Shown here: one piece after another, positions 1 through 8,898 of the stretch
Position numbering within the stretch: the stretch's first letter is position 1
Layout: each line of letters opens with the position of its first letter
DNA from: Actinoalloteichus caeruleus DSM 43889
GTDB lineage: Bacteria > Actinomycetota > Actinomycetes > Mycobacteriales > Pseudonocardiaceae
Reading direction: 5' to 3'
Assembly (NCBI RefSeq): GCF_000429185.2
Contig: NZ_AUBJ02000001.1
Span: forward strand, 4,960,001-5,024,000
Length of the DNA: 64,000 nt
Notes under the pieces: generated by a model
The model's database searches: none
The model's input: the letters and a program-made list of their open reading frames with translations, nothing else
Told to the model about the DNA's origin: nothing
Program-made: the position numbers and the translations under genes

Positions 1-512
1 TCGGTTCCCGACTTCCCGGCTCCCACCGGATCGGCCGAACCCAACGCGGCCAGCGGGCTCCCGGTCAGGCGGAACACGGTCCACTCGTCCATCGGCACGG
101 CGCCCAGTGAACGGTAGAAGGCGATCGTCGGCTCCAACCAGTTCAGCACCGACCACTCCAGACGGGCGTAACCGCGCTCGACGCACAGCTCCGCCAGCGC
201 GGCCAGCAACGCCCGCCCGAGACCCTCCCCCCGCCGGTCCTGGGCGACGAACAGGTCCTCCAGGTAGATGCCGTGCGTGCCCCGCCACGTGGAGAAGTTC
301 AGGAACCACAGGGCGAAGCCCACCACCTCACCACCCACCTCGGCGACGTGGCCGAACAGGGCGGGTTCGGGACCGAACAACGCGGTCCGCAGGGCGTCGG
401 CCGTCAGGTGGCACTCGTGCGCCGCCTCCTCGTGCGCGGCCAACTGGTGCGCCAGCTCCACCACCCGGGTGACGTCACGGGGTTCGACGCGGCGAACGCG
501 GGAATCGGGCAT
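1..512 (-). CDS. GNAT family N-acetyltransferase (3' end cut by window edge)
   Basis: The frame opens at ATG 512 and is still open at base 1, so the C-terminus lies outside the window; 170 residues are visible. The fold is GNAT: residues 82-89 (IYLEDLFV) form the central strand, followed by the acetyl-CoA pyrophosphate loop RRGEGLGR at 93-100. A later SVLNWLEPTIAFYRSLGA stretch (121-138) is typical of the diamine/thialysine acetyltransferase subgroup (spermidine acetyltransferase-like). The family transfers an acetyl group from acetyl-CoA to a primary amine, and a small polyamine-like amine is the likely substrate, but this is not proven. It lies 33 bp downstream of the histidine phosphatase on the same strand and may be cotranscribed. 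The Shine-Dalgarno GGAAGG is rather far from the ATG (about 14 nt), so the start is less certain than the family. Confidence 0.82.
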   Translation of the reverse strand, partial: MPDSRVRRVEPRDVTRVVELAHQLAAHEEAAHECHLTADALRTALFGPEPALFGHVAEVGGEVVGFALWFLNFSTWRGTHGIYLEDLFVAQDRRGEGLGRALLAALAELCVERGYARLEWSVLNWLEPTIAFYRSLGAVPMDEWTVFRLTGSPLAALGSADPVGAGKSGT

Positions 513-545
513 GATCGTGGGGACGCCTTCCTCGACGGGGCCTAC

Positions 546-1190
546 CTACCGGCCCCAGGATCCCAGGTTCAGCGCCTGGAGCTGCGGCGTCCCCCTGTCC
601 ACCCCCAGCACCGCCGCGCCCCCGGTCAGCATCGAGAAGTGCGCGGCGGTGGAGAACGGGAGGCCGAGCCAGCGGGCGATCATCACCCGGCTGAGATGGC
701 CGTGGCCGACGAGGACGACGTCCCGGTGCGGGAGGGCGTCCCGGACCCGGTGCAGGACGCGGTCTGCGCGGGACGTGACCTGGGCCGCGGTTTCCCCGTG
801 GGGAGCGGGATGGGTCCAGATCGACCACCCGGGGAGCTCGCGGCGGATGTCGGCGGTCGTCCTGCCCTCGTAGTCCCCGTAGTCGATCTCGCGGAGGTCC
901 TCACTGACCTCGGTGTGGTCGAGCCCGGCGAGTTCCGCCGTCCTGCGGGCGCGCTGCCGAGGGCTGACGAGGACCAGCGGTGGGGGGCCGGTCGGGAGCA
1001 CCCCGCGCAGCACCTCGCCGGCCCGCACCGCCTGTTCCTCGCCCACCGGTGTCAGGGGGACGTCGGTGCGCCCGGTGTGACGACCAGCGAGGGACCAGGG
1101 CGTCTGCCCGTGGCGGACGAGGAACACCAGGGGACGCCGATCCCCAGGCTGGTCGGCGGGTGCGCCGGTCCCGGGACCCGCCGGGCTCAC
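546..1190 (-). CDS. Histidine phosphatase family protein (phosphoglycerate mutase-like)
   Basis: A 214-residue cytoplasmic protein of the branch-1 histidine phosphatase superfamily. The phosphorylated histidine sits in LVRHGQT (His27). The second conserved histidine lies in LVGHGHLSR (around 163). A DYGDYEG motif (103-109) supplies the expected acidic residue, and SPRQRARRTAE matches the family's SPxxRAxxTA signature. The family removes phosphate from small phosphoesters; the substrate cannot be read from the sequence and a true glycolytic mutase is unlikely at this length. GTG 1190 is chosen because GGGGAGG lies 6 nt upstream. The first 20 residues are Pro/Gly-rich and poorly conserved-looking. 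The downstream neighbour is a GNAT enzyme. Confidence 0.88.
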   Translation of the reverse strand: MSPAGPGTGAPADQPGDRRPLVFLVRHGQTPWSLAGRHTGRTDVPLTPVGEEQAVRAGEVLRGVLPTGPPPLVLVSPRQRARRTAELAGLDHTEVSEDLREIDYGDYEGRTTADIRRELPGWSIWTHPAPHGETAAQVTSRADRVLHRVRDALPHRDVVLVGHGHLSRVMIARWLGLPFSTAAHFSMLTGGAAVLGVDRGTPQLQALNLGSWGR

Positions 1191-1469
1191 GTCGGCCTCC
1201 CCGAACGCGGGAGGCCACCCGTCCGGACCGGGAGATCCCGGGAGGGGCCCCGCCCCGTGTTCGGCGAACTCGTGGCCCCGCGGCCGGCGGCGCCCTGCGG
1301 GAGAAGGCTCGACCGGCGCGCCGTCGTGGGCTTCCCGACCGGGTCGGGTGGAGGCGGGGGCATGGGTCCTCCTGCTGGTGGCCGGGGTACCGCGTCGACG
1401 TGCCGGACCCTACTCGTGGCCGGGTCGATCCACCGCTCGACGCCGTGCCCCGGGGCGGGGTCGAGCGCG

Positions 1470-2081
1470 TCAGGCCCCGCCCGGGTCGGCCGGCCTCCCG
1501 TACCAGGCGAGGCAGTCCTCGTACCGGGGCAGCAGGCCAGCCTCCTGGGCCTCCCGCAACGTCGGTGCGCTCCGGTCCTTGTCGGACAGGACCAGTCCGT
1601 CGTGCTGGGGCAGTGGAAGTCCGAGCTCGGGGTCCAGCGGGTTGATGCCGTGCTCGGAGGCCGGCCGGTACCCGGTCGAGCAGAGGTAGGTCAGGAGGGT
1701 GTCATCCTCGAGCGCGACGAGCGCGTGACCGAGACCCTCGGCGAGGTAGAGCGCGTGGAAGTCGAGCGAGTCCAGGCGGACCGCCTCCCACCGGCCGAAG
1801 GTCGGGGAACCCACGCGAATGTCGACGACGATGTCGAGCAGCGCCCCCCGGGGGCAGTAGACGTACTTGGCCTGGCCCGGTGGCACGGCCGAGAAGTGCA
1901 CGCCGCGAACGGTGCCTCGCCGGGACACGCTGTGGTTGGTCTGGGCGAGCCGGAATGGTCGCCCCACCGCCTCCACGAACGCGTCCTCCTGGAACGGTGC
2001 CACGAACAGCCCGCGGTGGTCGGGGAAGACGGAGGGGATGAACTCGACGGCTCCGGCGATCTCAAGCTTGCGTACCTGCAC
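1470..2081 (-). CDS. dTDP-4-dehydrorhamnose 3,5-epimerase family protein (RmlC-like)
   Basis: A 203-residue cupin enzyme of the RmlC family, which epimerises C3 and C5 of dTDP-4-keto-6-deoxyglucose for rhamnose or other deoxysugars. His62 in RGVHFS, Lys72 in GQAKYV and Tyr132 in LLTYLCS sit at the positions of the catalytic residues in the best-studied RmlC enzymes. The substrate-loop sequence SEHGINPLDPELGL is also present. The open frame extends 43 codons further upstream, but that part is Arg/Pro-rich and non-conserved; GTG 2081 gives the usual family N-terminus (VQVRKLEIAG). No other sugar-nucleotide genes lie nearby, so it could serve cell-wall rhamnose synthesis as a stand-alone copy or a glycosylated metabolite. 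No clear Shine-Dalgarno is visible. Confidence 0.85.
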   Translation of the reverse strand: MQVRKLEIAGAVEFIPSVFPDHRGLFVAPFQEDAFVEAVGRPFRLAQTNHSVSRRGTVRGVHFSAVPPGQAKYVYCPRGALLDIVVDIRVGSPTFGRWEAVRLDSLDFHALYLAEGLGHALVALEDDTLLTYLCSTGYRPASEHGINPLDPELGLPLPQHDGLVLSDKDRSAPTLREAQEAGLLPRYEDCLAWYGRPADPGGA

Positions 2082-2406
2082 ACCGGGCAGCGTATGAGGT
2101 CGTCTCCGCGACCGGAGGAGGGGCCGGTGCGGCCGGAGCCGCCCACCACGCCGGTACCGCCCTCGTCGGTGCGTGCCGGATCCCGGGCGGGGCGTGGTGG
2201 GGACGTGCACGGACCCTCACCTTTCGCTGGCCCGGCCTTGGGGAGTCCGCCGAGGCGCTGTCACACTGTCCGGCACCGCGTCGTCGCCGCGTGGCCAGAC
2301 CCCGGGCCCGCGCCCACCGCCCCGCCCCGCCCAGTTCCTTGTCGGCCCACCGCGCCGTCCCCCTCACTGGAGCCTGGTGGCGGTGCCATCGCTCAGTTAG
2401 GACGAC
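2082..2406. other. Intergenic region between divergent epimerase and malic enzyme genes
   Basis: This 325-bp gap separates two divergently read genes and must contain the promoters of both. It is GC-rich, and I find no convincing -35/-10 pair, small gene or long inverted repeat. Confidence 0.5.
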
Positions 2407-3579
2407 ATGACAACGCTGGACACCACCTCGCCACTGACCGACTCCGAGATCCTCGAGGGACACCGAGGGGGGAAGCTCGCCGTCAACCTCACCCGCCCCC
2501 TGGTCGACGCGCGGACCCTCTCGATCGCCTACACGCCCGGCGTGGCCAGGATGAGCCGTGCCATAGCCGACGACCCGGCTCTCGCCGGTACCCACACCTG
2601 GGCCGGTCGGCTGGTGGCCGTCGTCAGCGACGGCACCGCCGTGCTGGGTCTCGGTGACGTGGGACCCCGTGCCGCGCTCCCGGTGATGGAGGGGAAGGCG
2701 GCGTTGTTCAAGGAGTTCGCGGGTCTGGACTCCATCCCCCTCGTGCTCGACACGACCGACGTCGACGAGCTCGTCGAGACCCTCGTCCGGCTCCGACCCT
2801 CCTTCGGTGCCGTCAACCTGGAGGACGTCGCGGCCCCGCGCTGCTTCGAGCTGGAGGACCGCCTTGTCGAGGCGCTCGACTGCCCGGTCATGCACGACGA
2901 CCAGCACGGCACCGCGATCGTGGTGCTCGCCGCGCTGCGGGGAGCCGCCACGGTGGTGGACCGCGCGGTCGAATCGCTGCGGGTCGTGATCTCCGGTGCG
3001 GGCGCCGCCGGTGTCGCGTGCGCGCGCATCCTGCTGGCGGCCGGCGTCGCCGACGTCACGGTGCTGGACTCACGGGGGGTGCTCCACGTCGGGCGTGACG
3101 ACCTGAACCCGGTGAAGCGGACCCTGTTGGGGCGCACGAACCCGAGGGGGCTCACCGGTGGGCTGGCCGAGGCGCTGGCGGGGGCGGATGTCCTCGTCGG
3201 GGTGTCGTCCTCCCCCGTGCCCGAGGAGTTGGTCGCGTCGATGGCCCCGGGAGCCGTGGTGTTCGCGCTGTCCAACCCCGACCCGGAGATCCACCCGGAC
3301 ATCGCCGCGCGGCACGCGTCGGTCGTCGCGACCGGGCGCAGCGACTTCCCCAACCAGATCAACAACGTGTTGGCCTTCCCCGGGGTGTTCCGGGGAGCGC
3401 TGGACGCCGGAGCCCGTCGTATCACCGAGCGGATGAAGCTCGCGGCCGCGGAGGCCATCGCCCGGGTGGCCCTGCCGGGCCTGAGGGCGGACCGGGTCGT
3501 GCCGAGCGTGTTCGACCCGGCGGTCGCTCCGGCCGTGGCCGAGGCGGTGGCCGAGGCGGTGGCCGGCGCCGCCCGCTGA
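2407..3579 (+). CDS. NAD(P)-dependent malic enzyme (oxaloacetate-decarboxylating)
   Basis: A 390-residue short-form malic enzyme that converts malate to pyruvate and CO2 with reduction of NAD(P). The N-terminal catalytic half shows AYTPGVA (41-47), the SDGTAVLGLGDVG block (74-86), the catalytic lysine region EGKAALFKEF (95-104), NLEDVAAPRCF (138-147) and the metal-binding HDDQHGTA (163-170). The nucleotide-binding half begins with SGAGAAG (196-202) and contains ALSNPDPEI. Length and motif order match the ~400-aa bacterial and archaeal enzymes rather than the ~750-aa MaeB fusions. The cofactor cannot be assigned by eye. It appears monocistronic: it is followed by a stem-loop, and the next gene starts 562 bp away. 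Confidence 0.93.
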   Translation: MTTLDTTSPLTDSEILEGHRGGKLAVNLTRPLVDARTLSIAYTPGVARMSRAIADDPALAGTHTWAGRLVAVVSDGTAVLGLGDVGPRAALPVMEGKAALFKEFAGLDSIPLVLDTTDVDELVETLVRLRPSFGAVNLEDVAAPRCFELEDRLVEALDCPVMHDDQHGTAIVVLAALRGAATVVDRAVESLRVVISGAGAAGVACARILLAAGVADVTVLDSRGVLHVGRDDLNPVKRTLLGRTNPRGLTGGLAEALAGADVLVGVSSSPVPEELVASMAPGAVVFALSNPDPEIHPDIAARHASVVATGRSDFPNQINNVLAFPGVFRGALDAGARRITERMKLAAAEAIARVALPGLRADRVVPSVFDPAVAPAVAEAVAEAVAGAAR

Positions 3580-3596
3580 GGGCGGCCGCCCCGGAT

Positions 3597-3630
3597 GCCG
3601 GTCGGCGGGCGCTCACCGCCGCCGACCGGC
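3597..3630 (+). terminator. Stem-loop terminator after malic enzyme
   Basis: The 12-bp arms GCCGGTCGGCGG (3597-3608) and CCGCCGACCGGC (3619-3630) are perfectly complementary around a 10-nt loop, 17 bp past the stop codon. It has no U-tract, as is usual in high-GC actinomycetes. Confidence 0.65.
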
Positions 3631-4141
3631 CCGTTCCGAACCCGTGGGTCTCGGTGGAGCGAACTCGCCGGGAATCACTGAATTGTGCGAGTAGTTCGCG
3701 CGGAAACTCTCTCTTCCGGGTGAAGATGTGCGTTGGTTGGTCACGCAGAGCGCCCAAAACCCGCCCTTCCGCAATTCGGACGACCAATCCGCGCGGGTAA
3801 GCCCGTTACGGAATGATCCTCGCCGCTGGCCCGGCGCCGCCGTGGGGGATACCTTGCAGCGACCGGGGTCAGGCCCGCTCCCGCGGGGACCCGACTTCGG
3901 GCGGACCCGTGTGCGGCTGGGAGGATCGGTCCGGCGACCAGCGCACTTGACTCAAGCTTGACACTGAACGGATGTGGAGACTCGGGTGGCGGTCAACCGC
4001 GCGACTCCGGACGGTGTCCTTTCCCTCGCCTGTTCAGGGGAGAGCTCCGCACCTGCCAATGGAGTACAACCGAATGTGTCCACTCGGCATGTTCCGTGGG
4101 ACAACGCTCTGCCTCTGGGGCCCGTGCGGGAGGATGAGACC
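3631..4141. other. Gene-free region upstream of the c-di-GMP gene, with a palindrome
   Basis: About 510 bp with no convincing gene. It is less GC-rich than the surroundings in parts. The perfect 10-bp palindrome TCAAGCTTGA lies at 3952-3961, overlapping TTGACA at 3958-3963, which could be a -35 element. No good -10 follows at the right distance, so promoter assignment is tentative. The frame of the next gene is open from GTG 3974, but the ribosome binding site favours GTG 4142. Confidence 0.3.
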
Positions 4142-7039
4142 GTGACCGACCCGGCCCAGCGCGCCGAGATCAGCGTGGATGCGTGGCGCGCACGCTGCGG
4201 CGCAGCGGACAACCCCCCGGAGGCCCAGGCCTCCACGCCGACCGAGCTCGACCGGCTGACCGCGCTCACCGTTCCGGCGGCGCTGTGCAGCGACGGAGAC
4301 GTCGTCGAGTACGCGAACGAACCCTTCGCCAGGTTGCTGGCGGCAGGCGGCGTCGACGACCTCATCGGCAAGGACCTCGGCAGCTTCCTCGTCCGGGCGG
4401 GCGCGCTGGGCGCGCACCGGCTCTCCCGGTTCGACGGCTCCGAGACCACGGTGCGACTGTCGGTGTGGCCGACGGGGAACGGCCGCGATCCCGCGCTCCG
4501 CCTCGTGCTCTGCACCCCCTGTGACGAGGAGCGGCCGCCGGGGGAGGCCGTACCCGCCGCCCCGGCCGCGCCCCGCGCCGCCCGCGTGCCCACCGGGCAG
4601 TTCCCCGACGTGGGCTGGTTGACCGACGCCCAGGACCTCGCGGAGGCGGAGCGGCTCGCCGGGGTGGGGAGCTGGACCTACGACCCCGCCACCGAGGAGA
4701 TGTACTTCAGCCAGGGCGCCTTGGAGATGTTCGCCCGCCACGGCTACGACCTGGACGACCCGCTGGCCAACGTGCACCCCAACGACCGGGACGCCACCGC
4801 CACCCTCATCAACGACGCGGGGCGGAACCGGATCGAGATGGAGTTGCGCGACCTCACCGGTGAACACTTCTTCATGCTCCGCGCCCGACCCGACTTCGAC
4901 GAGTCCGGCGAGGTCATCCGTTGGCTGGGCACCCTCCAGGACGTCACCACCATCCGGGAGAACGAGCGACGGCTCCGGGAGCGGCTCCGACGTTCCGAGG
5001 ACGCCGAACGAGTCGCCATGTTGGGCATCTGGGAGTGGGACCCGGTCACGGACGAGTGCCGGTGGTCCGAGACGATGGCGGCGCTCGTGGGCGTGTCCTC
5101 GGACCTGGACCTGACCTACGGCAGCTACCTGAGCTTCGTCCACCCCGACGACCGGCAGTGGGTGGACCGGCTCTGGCGCCAGCTCGCCGTCAAGCACGAA
5201 CCGGTGTCCTGCGAGCACCAGATGGTCACGGCGGACGGCGCGGAGCGGATCTTCCGGTGCAACGGCGCGGCCGTCACCGGCCCGGACGGCCGGGTGACCC
5301 TGGTGGGCACCGCCCAGGACGTGACCGAACACCGGGCCGCCGAGGCCATCGTGGAACGCTCCAGCCAGCGCTTCGCCGACCTCGTGTCGATCACCCCGGT
5401 GGGGATCGGGATCTTCGACCACTCCGAACGGTTGGTCGACGCCAACGACGCGCTGTGCGAGCTGCTCGGCTACGACCTCGACCAGCTGCGGGGCATCACC
5501 GCCGAGGAGATGACCCATCCCGAGGACCGCACGGCGCGGTCCCGCTCCGCGGCCTGGATCACCGAGTCGGGGGAGAAGAGCTCCAAGGTCGCGCAGCGCC
5601 TGCTGGTGCGGTCCAGCGGGGAGCCGGTGTACTGCGAGCTGCACATCGCCATCTCCGTCCAGGACGACGGGAGCCGGTTCTGGCTCGTCGTCTTCCAGGA
5701 CATCACCGAACGCCGCAGGACCGCGGAGGCGCTCCGCCACCAGGCGACCCACGACGACCTGACGGGGCTGCCCAACCGGGCAGCGGTCAAGGAGTTGTTG
5801 GGGAAACTGCTGGCCACCGTCGACCCCGACCAGCTCGCCGTGTTGTTCTGCGACATCGACAACTTCAAGCGGGTCAACGACTCCCTCGGCCACGACGCGG
5901 GAGACGAGCTGCTGGTGGCCCTGGCCCGCAGGCTGGAAGGGGGACTCCCCCCGCACTGCACGGCCGCGAGGATCTCCGGTGACGAGTACGTGGTGATCTG
6001 CTCCGACGTCGCGGCCGTCGGAGGTGTCGACGCGCTCGCCACCCGGGTGGCCGGCCTGCTGCGCGCCGCGGTACCGGTCCACAACCAGCTGGTCCGCGTC
6101 TCGGCGTCCATCGGGGCGGCGGTGCCCACCGGCGCCACCTCCACGGGCGCCGACCTGCTGAGGTTCGCGGACGCGGCGATGTTCGAGGCGAAGCGGGAGG
6201 GCGCCGGGCGGGTGTCGCTGGCCAGCGCGGCCCTCATCGCCTCGGCGGACCGCCAGGTGCACCTGGAAGGCCAGCTGCGGGACGCGCTCAGCCGGGACGG
6301 GCTCACCCTGCACTTCCAGCCCGTCGTGGGTGCCGACGGTTCGGTGCAGACCGCGGAGGCCCTCGTGCGGTGGCCGCACCCGGACCGGGGTCTGCTGTCC
6401 CCGGACATCTTCCTGCCGGTCGCCGAGCAGGGCGACCTGCTCCGCGAGCTCGACCGTTGGGTGCTCAGGACCGCGTTGCGGGAGGCCGCGTCCTGGCCGG
6501 AACCCGACGGGCGGCAGGTGGGGGTGGCGGTCAACCTGGCCGGCCTCGTGCCCGGTGTTCCCGACTTCGTCGAGTCGGTGATCAACGCGGTGTCGGAGAG
6601 CGGGATCGCCTGGGACCGGGTGATCCTCGAACTCGTCGAGACGAGCCTGATGGACCTGCCCTCACGAGTGCTCAACGCGATGGGGCAGCTGGTGGACCGG
6701 GGCGTGCGGTTCGCCGTGGACGACTTCGGGACCGGCTACTCCTCCCTCGCCAGGCTCAAGGAACTCCCGGCCCAGATCGTGAAGGTGGACCGCCAGTTCG
6801 TCTCCGGAGTGGGCACCGACCCCTCCGACTTCGCGGTGGCCCGCGCGGTGGTGGACATGGCCAGGGCGATGGGGCGCAGCTGCGTCGCCGAGGGCGTCGA
6901 GACGGCGACGCAGTTCCACGTCCTCCGGGGTGTGGGCGTCGACGCCTACCAGGGCTGGTTGTTCTCCCGTCCCGTCCCGCCCAAGGAGTTCCGGGCCGTC
7001 CTGGGACTCGGCCCCCTCCACGTGCCCAGGGCGGGCTGA
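4142..7039 (+). CDS. PAS-PAS-PAS-GGDEF-EAL c-di-GMP signalling protein
   Basis: A 965-residue soluble sensor with an N-terminal PAS-like stretch and three further PAS-type modules starting near residues 178, 293 and 416. A diguanylate cyclase domain with ISGDEY at about 610 follows, then a phosphodiesterase domain. The cyclase signature is S-G-D-E-Y rather than G-G-D-E-F, so activity is uncertain, although TGLPNR and CDIDNFKRVND are intact. The EAL domain looks catalytically complete: EALVRW (~738), VNLAGL, ELVETSL, DDFGTGYSS (~860), KVDRQF, AEGVET and YQGWLFSRP. The net effect may therefore be c-di-GMP breakdown gated by PAS signals. No membrane segment is visible. GTG 4142 is preferred over GTG 3974 because GGGAGG lies 8 nt upstream of it. 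It converges on the BpsA-like gene. Confidence 0.9.
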   Translation: MTDPAQRAEISVDAWRARCGAADNPPEAQASTPTELDRLTALTVPAALCSDGDVVEYANEPFARLLAAGGVDDLIGKDLGSFLVRAGALGAHRLSRFDGSETTVRLSVWPTGNGRDPALRLVLCTPCDEERPPGEAVPAAPAAPRAARVPTGQFPDVGWLTDAQDLAEAERLAGVGSWTYDPATEEMYFSQGALEMFARHGYDLDDPLANVHPNDRDATATLINDAGRNRIEMELRDLTGEHFFMLRARPDFDESGEVIRWLGTLQDVTTIRENERRLRERLRRSEDAERVAMLGIWEWDPVTDECRWSETMAALVGVSSDLDLTYGSYLSFVHPDDRQWVDRLWRQLAVKHEPVSCEHQMVTADGAERIFRCNGAAVTGPDGRVTLVGTAQDVTEHRAAEAIVERSSQRFADLVSITPVGIGIFDHSERLVDANDALCELLGYDLDQLRGITAEEMTHPEDRTARSRSAAWITESGEKSSKVAQRLLVRSSGEPVYCELHIAISVQDDGSRFWLVVFQDITERRRTAEALRHQATHDDLTGLPNRAAVKELLGKLLATVDPDQLAVLFCDIDNFKRVNDSLGHDAGDELLVALARRLEGGLPPHCTAARISGDEYVVICSDVAAVGGVDALATRVAGLLRAAVPVHNQLVRVSASIGAAVPTGATSTGADLLRFADAAMFEAKREGAGRVSLASAALIASADRQVHLEGQLRDALSRDGLTLHFQPVVGADGSVQTAEALVRWPHPDRGLLSPDIFLPVAEQGDLLRELDRWVLRTALREAASWPEPDGRQVGVAVNLAGLVPGVPDFVESVINAVSESGIAWDRVILELVETSLMDLPSRVLNAMGQLVDRGVRFAVDDFGTGYSSLARLKELPAQIVKVDRQFVSGVGTDPSDFAVARAVVDMARAMGRSCVAEGVETATQFHVLRGVGVDAYQGWLFSRPVPPKEFRAVLGLGPLHVPRAG

Positions 7040-7079
7040 CCGGTAACCCGAGGTCGGTGCCGGAGGAGGGAGGCCCGGG

Positions 7080-8759
7080 TCAGGAGGCGCGCACCGCCGC
7101 CAGCAGCTCGGCCAGCCGGTGCCGGGGGAGGTCGATGAGCCGCTCGGCGAGGTCCTCCCGGCGAGGCGCCAACCGGCGCACCAGCTCCCGCGCCTCCTTC
7201 TTGTTGAGGCTGACCCCGTCGGCCGCCCGCCGGCGGATCAGGGCCTCCCGCCACACGTTGTCGACCCGCCCGTGCGCCCTGCGCAGCAGTTGGCGGGCGC
7301 ACCACTCACCCTCGGCCAACCGCGAACCGGTGCGGTCCGCCGGCCGTGCCGGGTCCTCGGCTGGACCGGCCGGGGTCGCCGCGATCACCGCCTGCCCCCG
7401 GCCGGGGACCCCTCGGTGGAAGCGGAGCTGGTACCGCCCCTCGAGCAGGCCCGCGAGCCGTCGCTGCCCTGCCTCGTCCACCACGTCGGGGTGGCCGTCC
7501 GGCACCAGCACCGCGACCCGGTCGGCCGAGGCCGCCAGCAGGATCCGGAGCGGGCCGAAGCCCTGGTCGCCGGTGGCGTCGGCGAGGAGCACGCCACCCG
7601 GGGGCCCCACCGGCTCGGACCAGTCGACACGGCGTGGCGCGCTGTCGTCGTCGGTCGCGCCCACCAGGTCCCGCAGCCGTGAGGTCCAGTCCGCCGTCCG
7701 CTCGGCCGTCCGACCAGCGGCCTCCACCGACTGCGCCCCGTGGGTGTAGATGTTGCTGGGAGCGTCCTGCGGTCGCCGACCCGCTCCGCTGACCGGTCGG
7801 CAGACGTACAGGTCGCTGCTGCTACCGATCGCCTGCGCCCCCACGTAGCGGTCGAAGTCGGGCAGGATCGCCTCGAACAGCAGACCGAGCCGCCCGAGCT
7901 GGCGCTGCACGGTCAGCCCCAGCCGAGGTGTGCGCGCGCTGTACCCGTAGGCCACGAGCAGCCGGCCGGTCCCGGCGCGGAGTGCCTCGACACCGCGAGC
8001 GGCGAACAGGCCGATGCCCTCCTCGGTGTAGGGCGGGTCGGTGAAGACGAGGTCCGCCTGCCGCACCGCGGTGGGCGGGAGCCCGAACCGCAGGTCCGCG
8101 TGCAGGCACCGGACGCGCAGGCCACGGCGGGTGGCGATGGTGTCGATGTGCTCGAGGACGCGCTCGTCGAGGTCGACGACGGTGATGGGGAGGTCGGGGC
8201 ACAGCCCCCCGAGGGCGAGCGAGGTGAGGTCGTGGTCGCCGAGGAACATCACCCTGGCGTCCACGAGGTCATAGGTGTCGCGCAGCCACAGCGCCCGGTT
8301 GACCACGCTCGTGGGCGTCGCCGGCACGTGGTCGAGGTGCGGGAGCGGCGGCGGACCGGAGGCGATGTCCTCGGTGGTCGTGGCCACCAGGTCGGCGTGG
8401 TCCTCGAAGCCCGGTTGGCGGGGTTCGGAGGGAGGGCGGGACACCCGGCCGAGGAGGGGGCGGTACTGGGCGACGCGGTCCGGGCGGAGCCGGAACTCCT
8501 CCTCCTCACCCCGCCGGGAGATCCGGTCCAGGTCGGGGCCGAGCGCCGTCAACAGCTCTTCCACCGTGCGCCGGGGTACCGCCGCCAACCGGACGGCGTC
8601 GGCGAGGGAGACGGGCCCCGCCACGATCAGCGCGAGGACGGCGCGGACCCGGTCCCGGTGGATGCCGGCCTCCTGCGACAACCCGGCCACGGCGGCCAGC
8701 GCCGTGTCCGTCACGTCGTCCGGGCGTTCGGCGTCGGCGCCGTCCTGCGATGTGGCCAC
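7080..8759 (-). CDS. BpsA-like (N4-bis(aminopropyl)spermidine synthase family) protein with long C-terminal extension
   Basis: A 559-residue protein. Residues ~20-105 look like a winged-helix region. Residues ~120-325 resemble the catalytic domain of archaeal/Thermus branched-chain polyamine synthase (BpsA, DUF43): LGDHDLTS (173-180), VVDLDER (194-200) and FTDPPYTEEG (239-248). In characterised BpsA the Asp-rich and DPPY-type motifs bind the aminopropyl donor, decarboxylated S-adenosylmethionine. Residues ~340-559 form an extension that I do not recognise; it ends in a basic helical segment rich in Arg/Leu. No speD or speE is in the window, so polyamine synthesis is an inference from family alone. 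A DNA/RNA methyltransferase-like role is the main alternative, because DPPY is shared with N-methyltransferases. It converges with the GGDEF-EAL gene, leaving only 40 bp between stops. Confidence 0.7.
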   Translation of the reverse strand: MATSQDGADAERPDDVTDTALAAVAGLSQEAGIHRDRVRAVLALIVAGPVSLADAVRLAAVPRRTVEELLTALGPDLDRISRRGEEEEFRLRPDRVAQYRPLLGRVSRPPSEPRQPGFEDHADLVATTTEDIASGPPPLPHLDHVPATPTSVVNRALWLRDTYDLVDARVMFLGDHDLTSLALGGLCPDLPITVVDLDERVLEHIDTIATRRGLRVRCLHADLRFGLPPTAVRQADLVFTDPPYTEEGIGLFAARGVEALRAGTGRLLVAYGYSARTPRLGLTVQRQLGRLGLLFEAILPDFDRYVGAQAIGSSSDLYVCRPVSGAGRRPQDAPSNIYTHGAQSVEAAGRTAERTADWTSRLRDLVGATDDDSAPRRVDWSEPVGPPGGVLLADATGDQGFGPLRILLAASADRVAVLVPDGHPDVVDEAGQRRLAGLLEGRYQLRFHRGVPGRGQAVIAATPAGPAEDPARPADRTGSRLAEGEWCARQLLRRAHGRVDNVWREALIRRRAADGVSLNKKEARELVRRLAPRREDLAERLIDLPRHRLAELLAAVRAS

Positions 8760-8898
8760 AGTTCTCCCACTCTACGGACGAGCCCCGGTAGGCCACGTGC
8801 CCGGTGGCACTTTTGGTCGCCGTGGTGCCCCGTTCCGTCTAGGGTCGAGCGATGACTTCGGCCGGCGAGTGGCCGTGGCGAGAGCTTGGGGGGCTCGG

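Noticed and set aside
273-2657. A 794-codon plus-strand frame across the first three genes
   Set aside because: It runs antisense to the acetyltransferase, phosphatase and epimerase genes, all of which have catalytic motifs, and overlaps the malic enzyme start.
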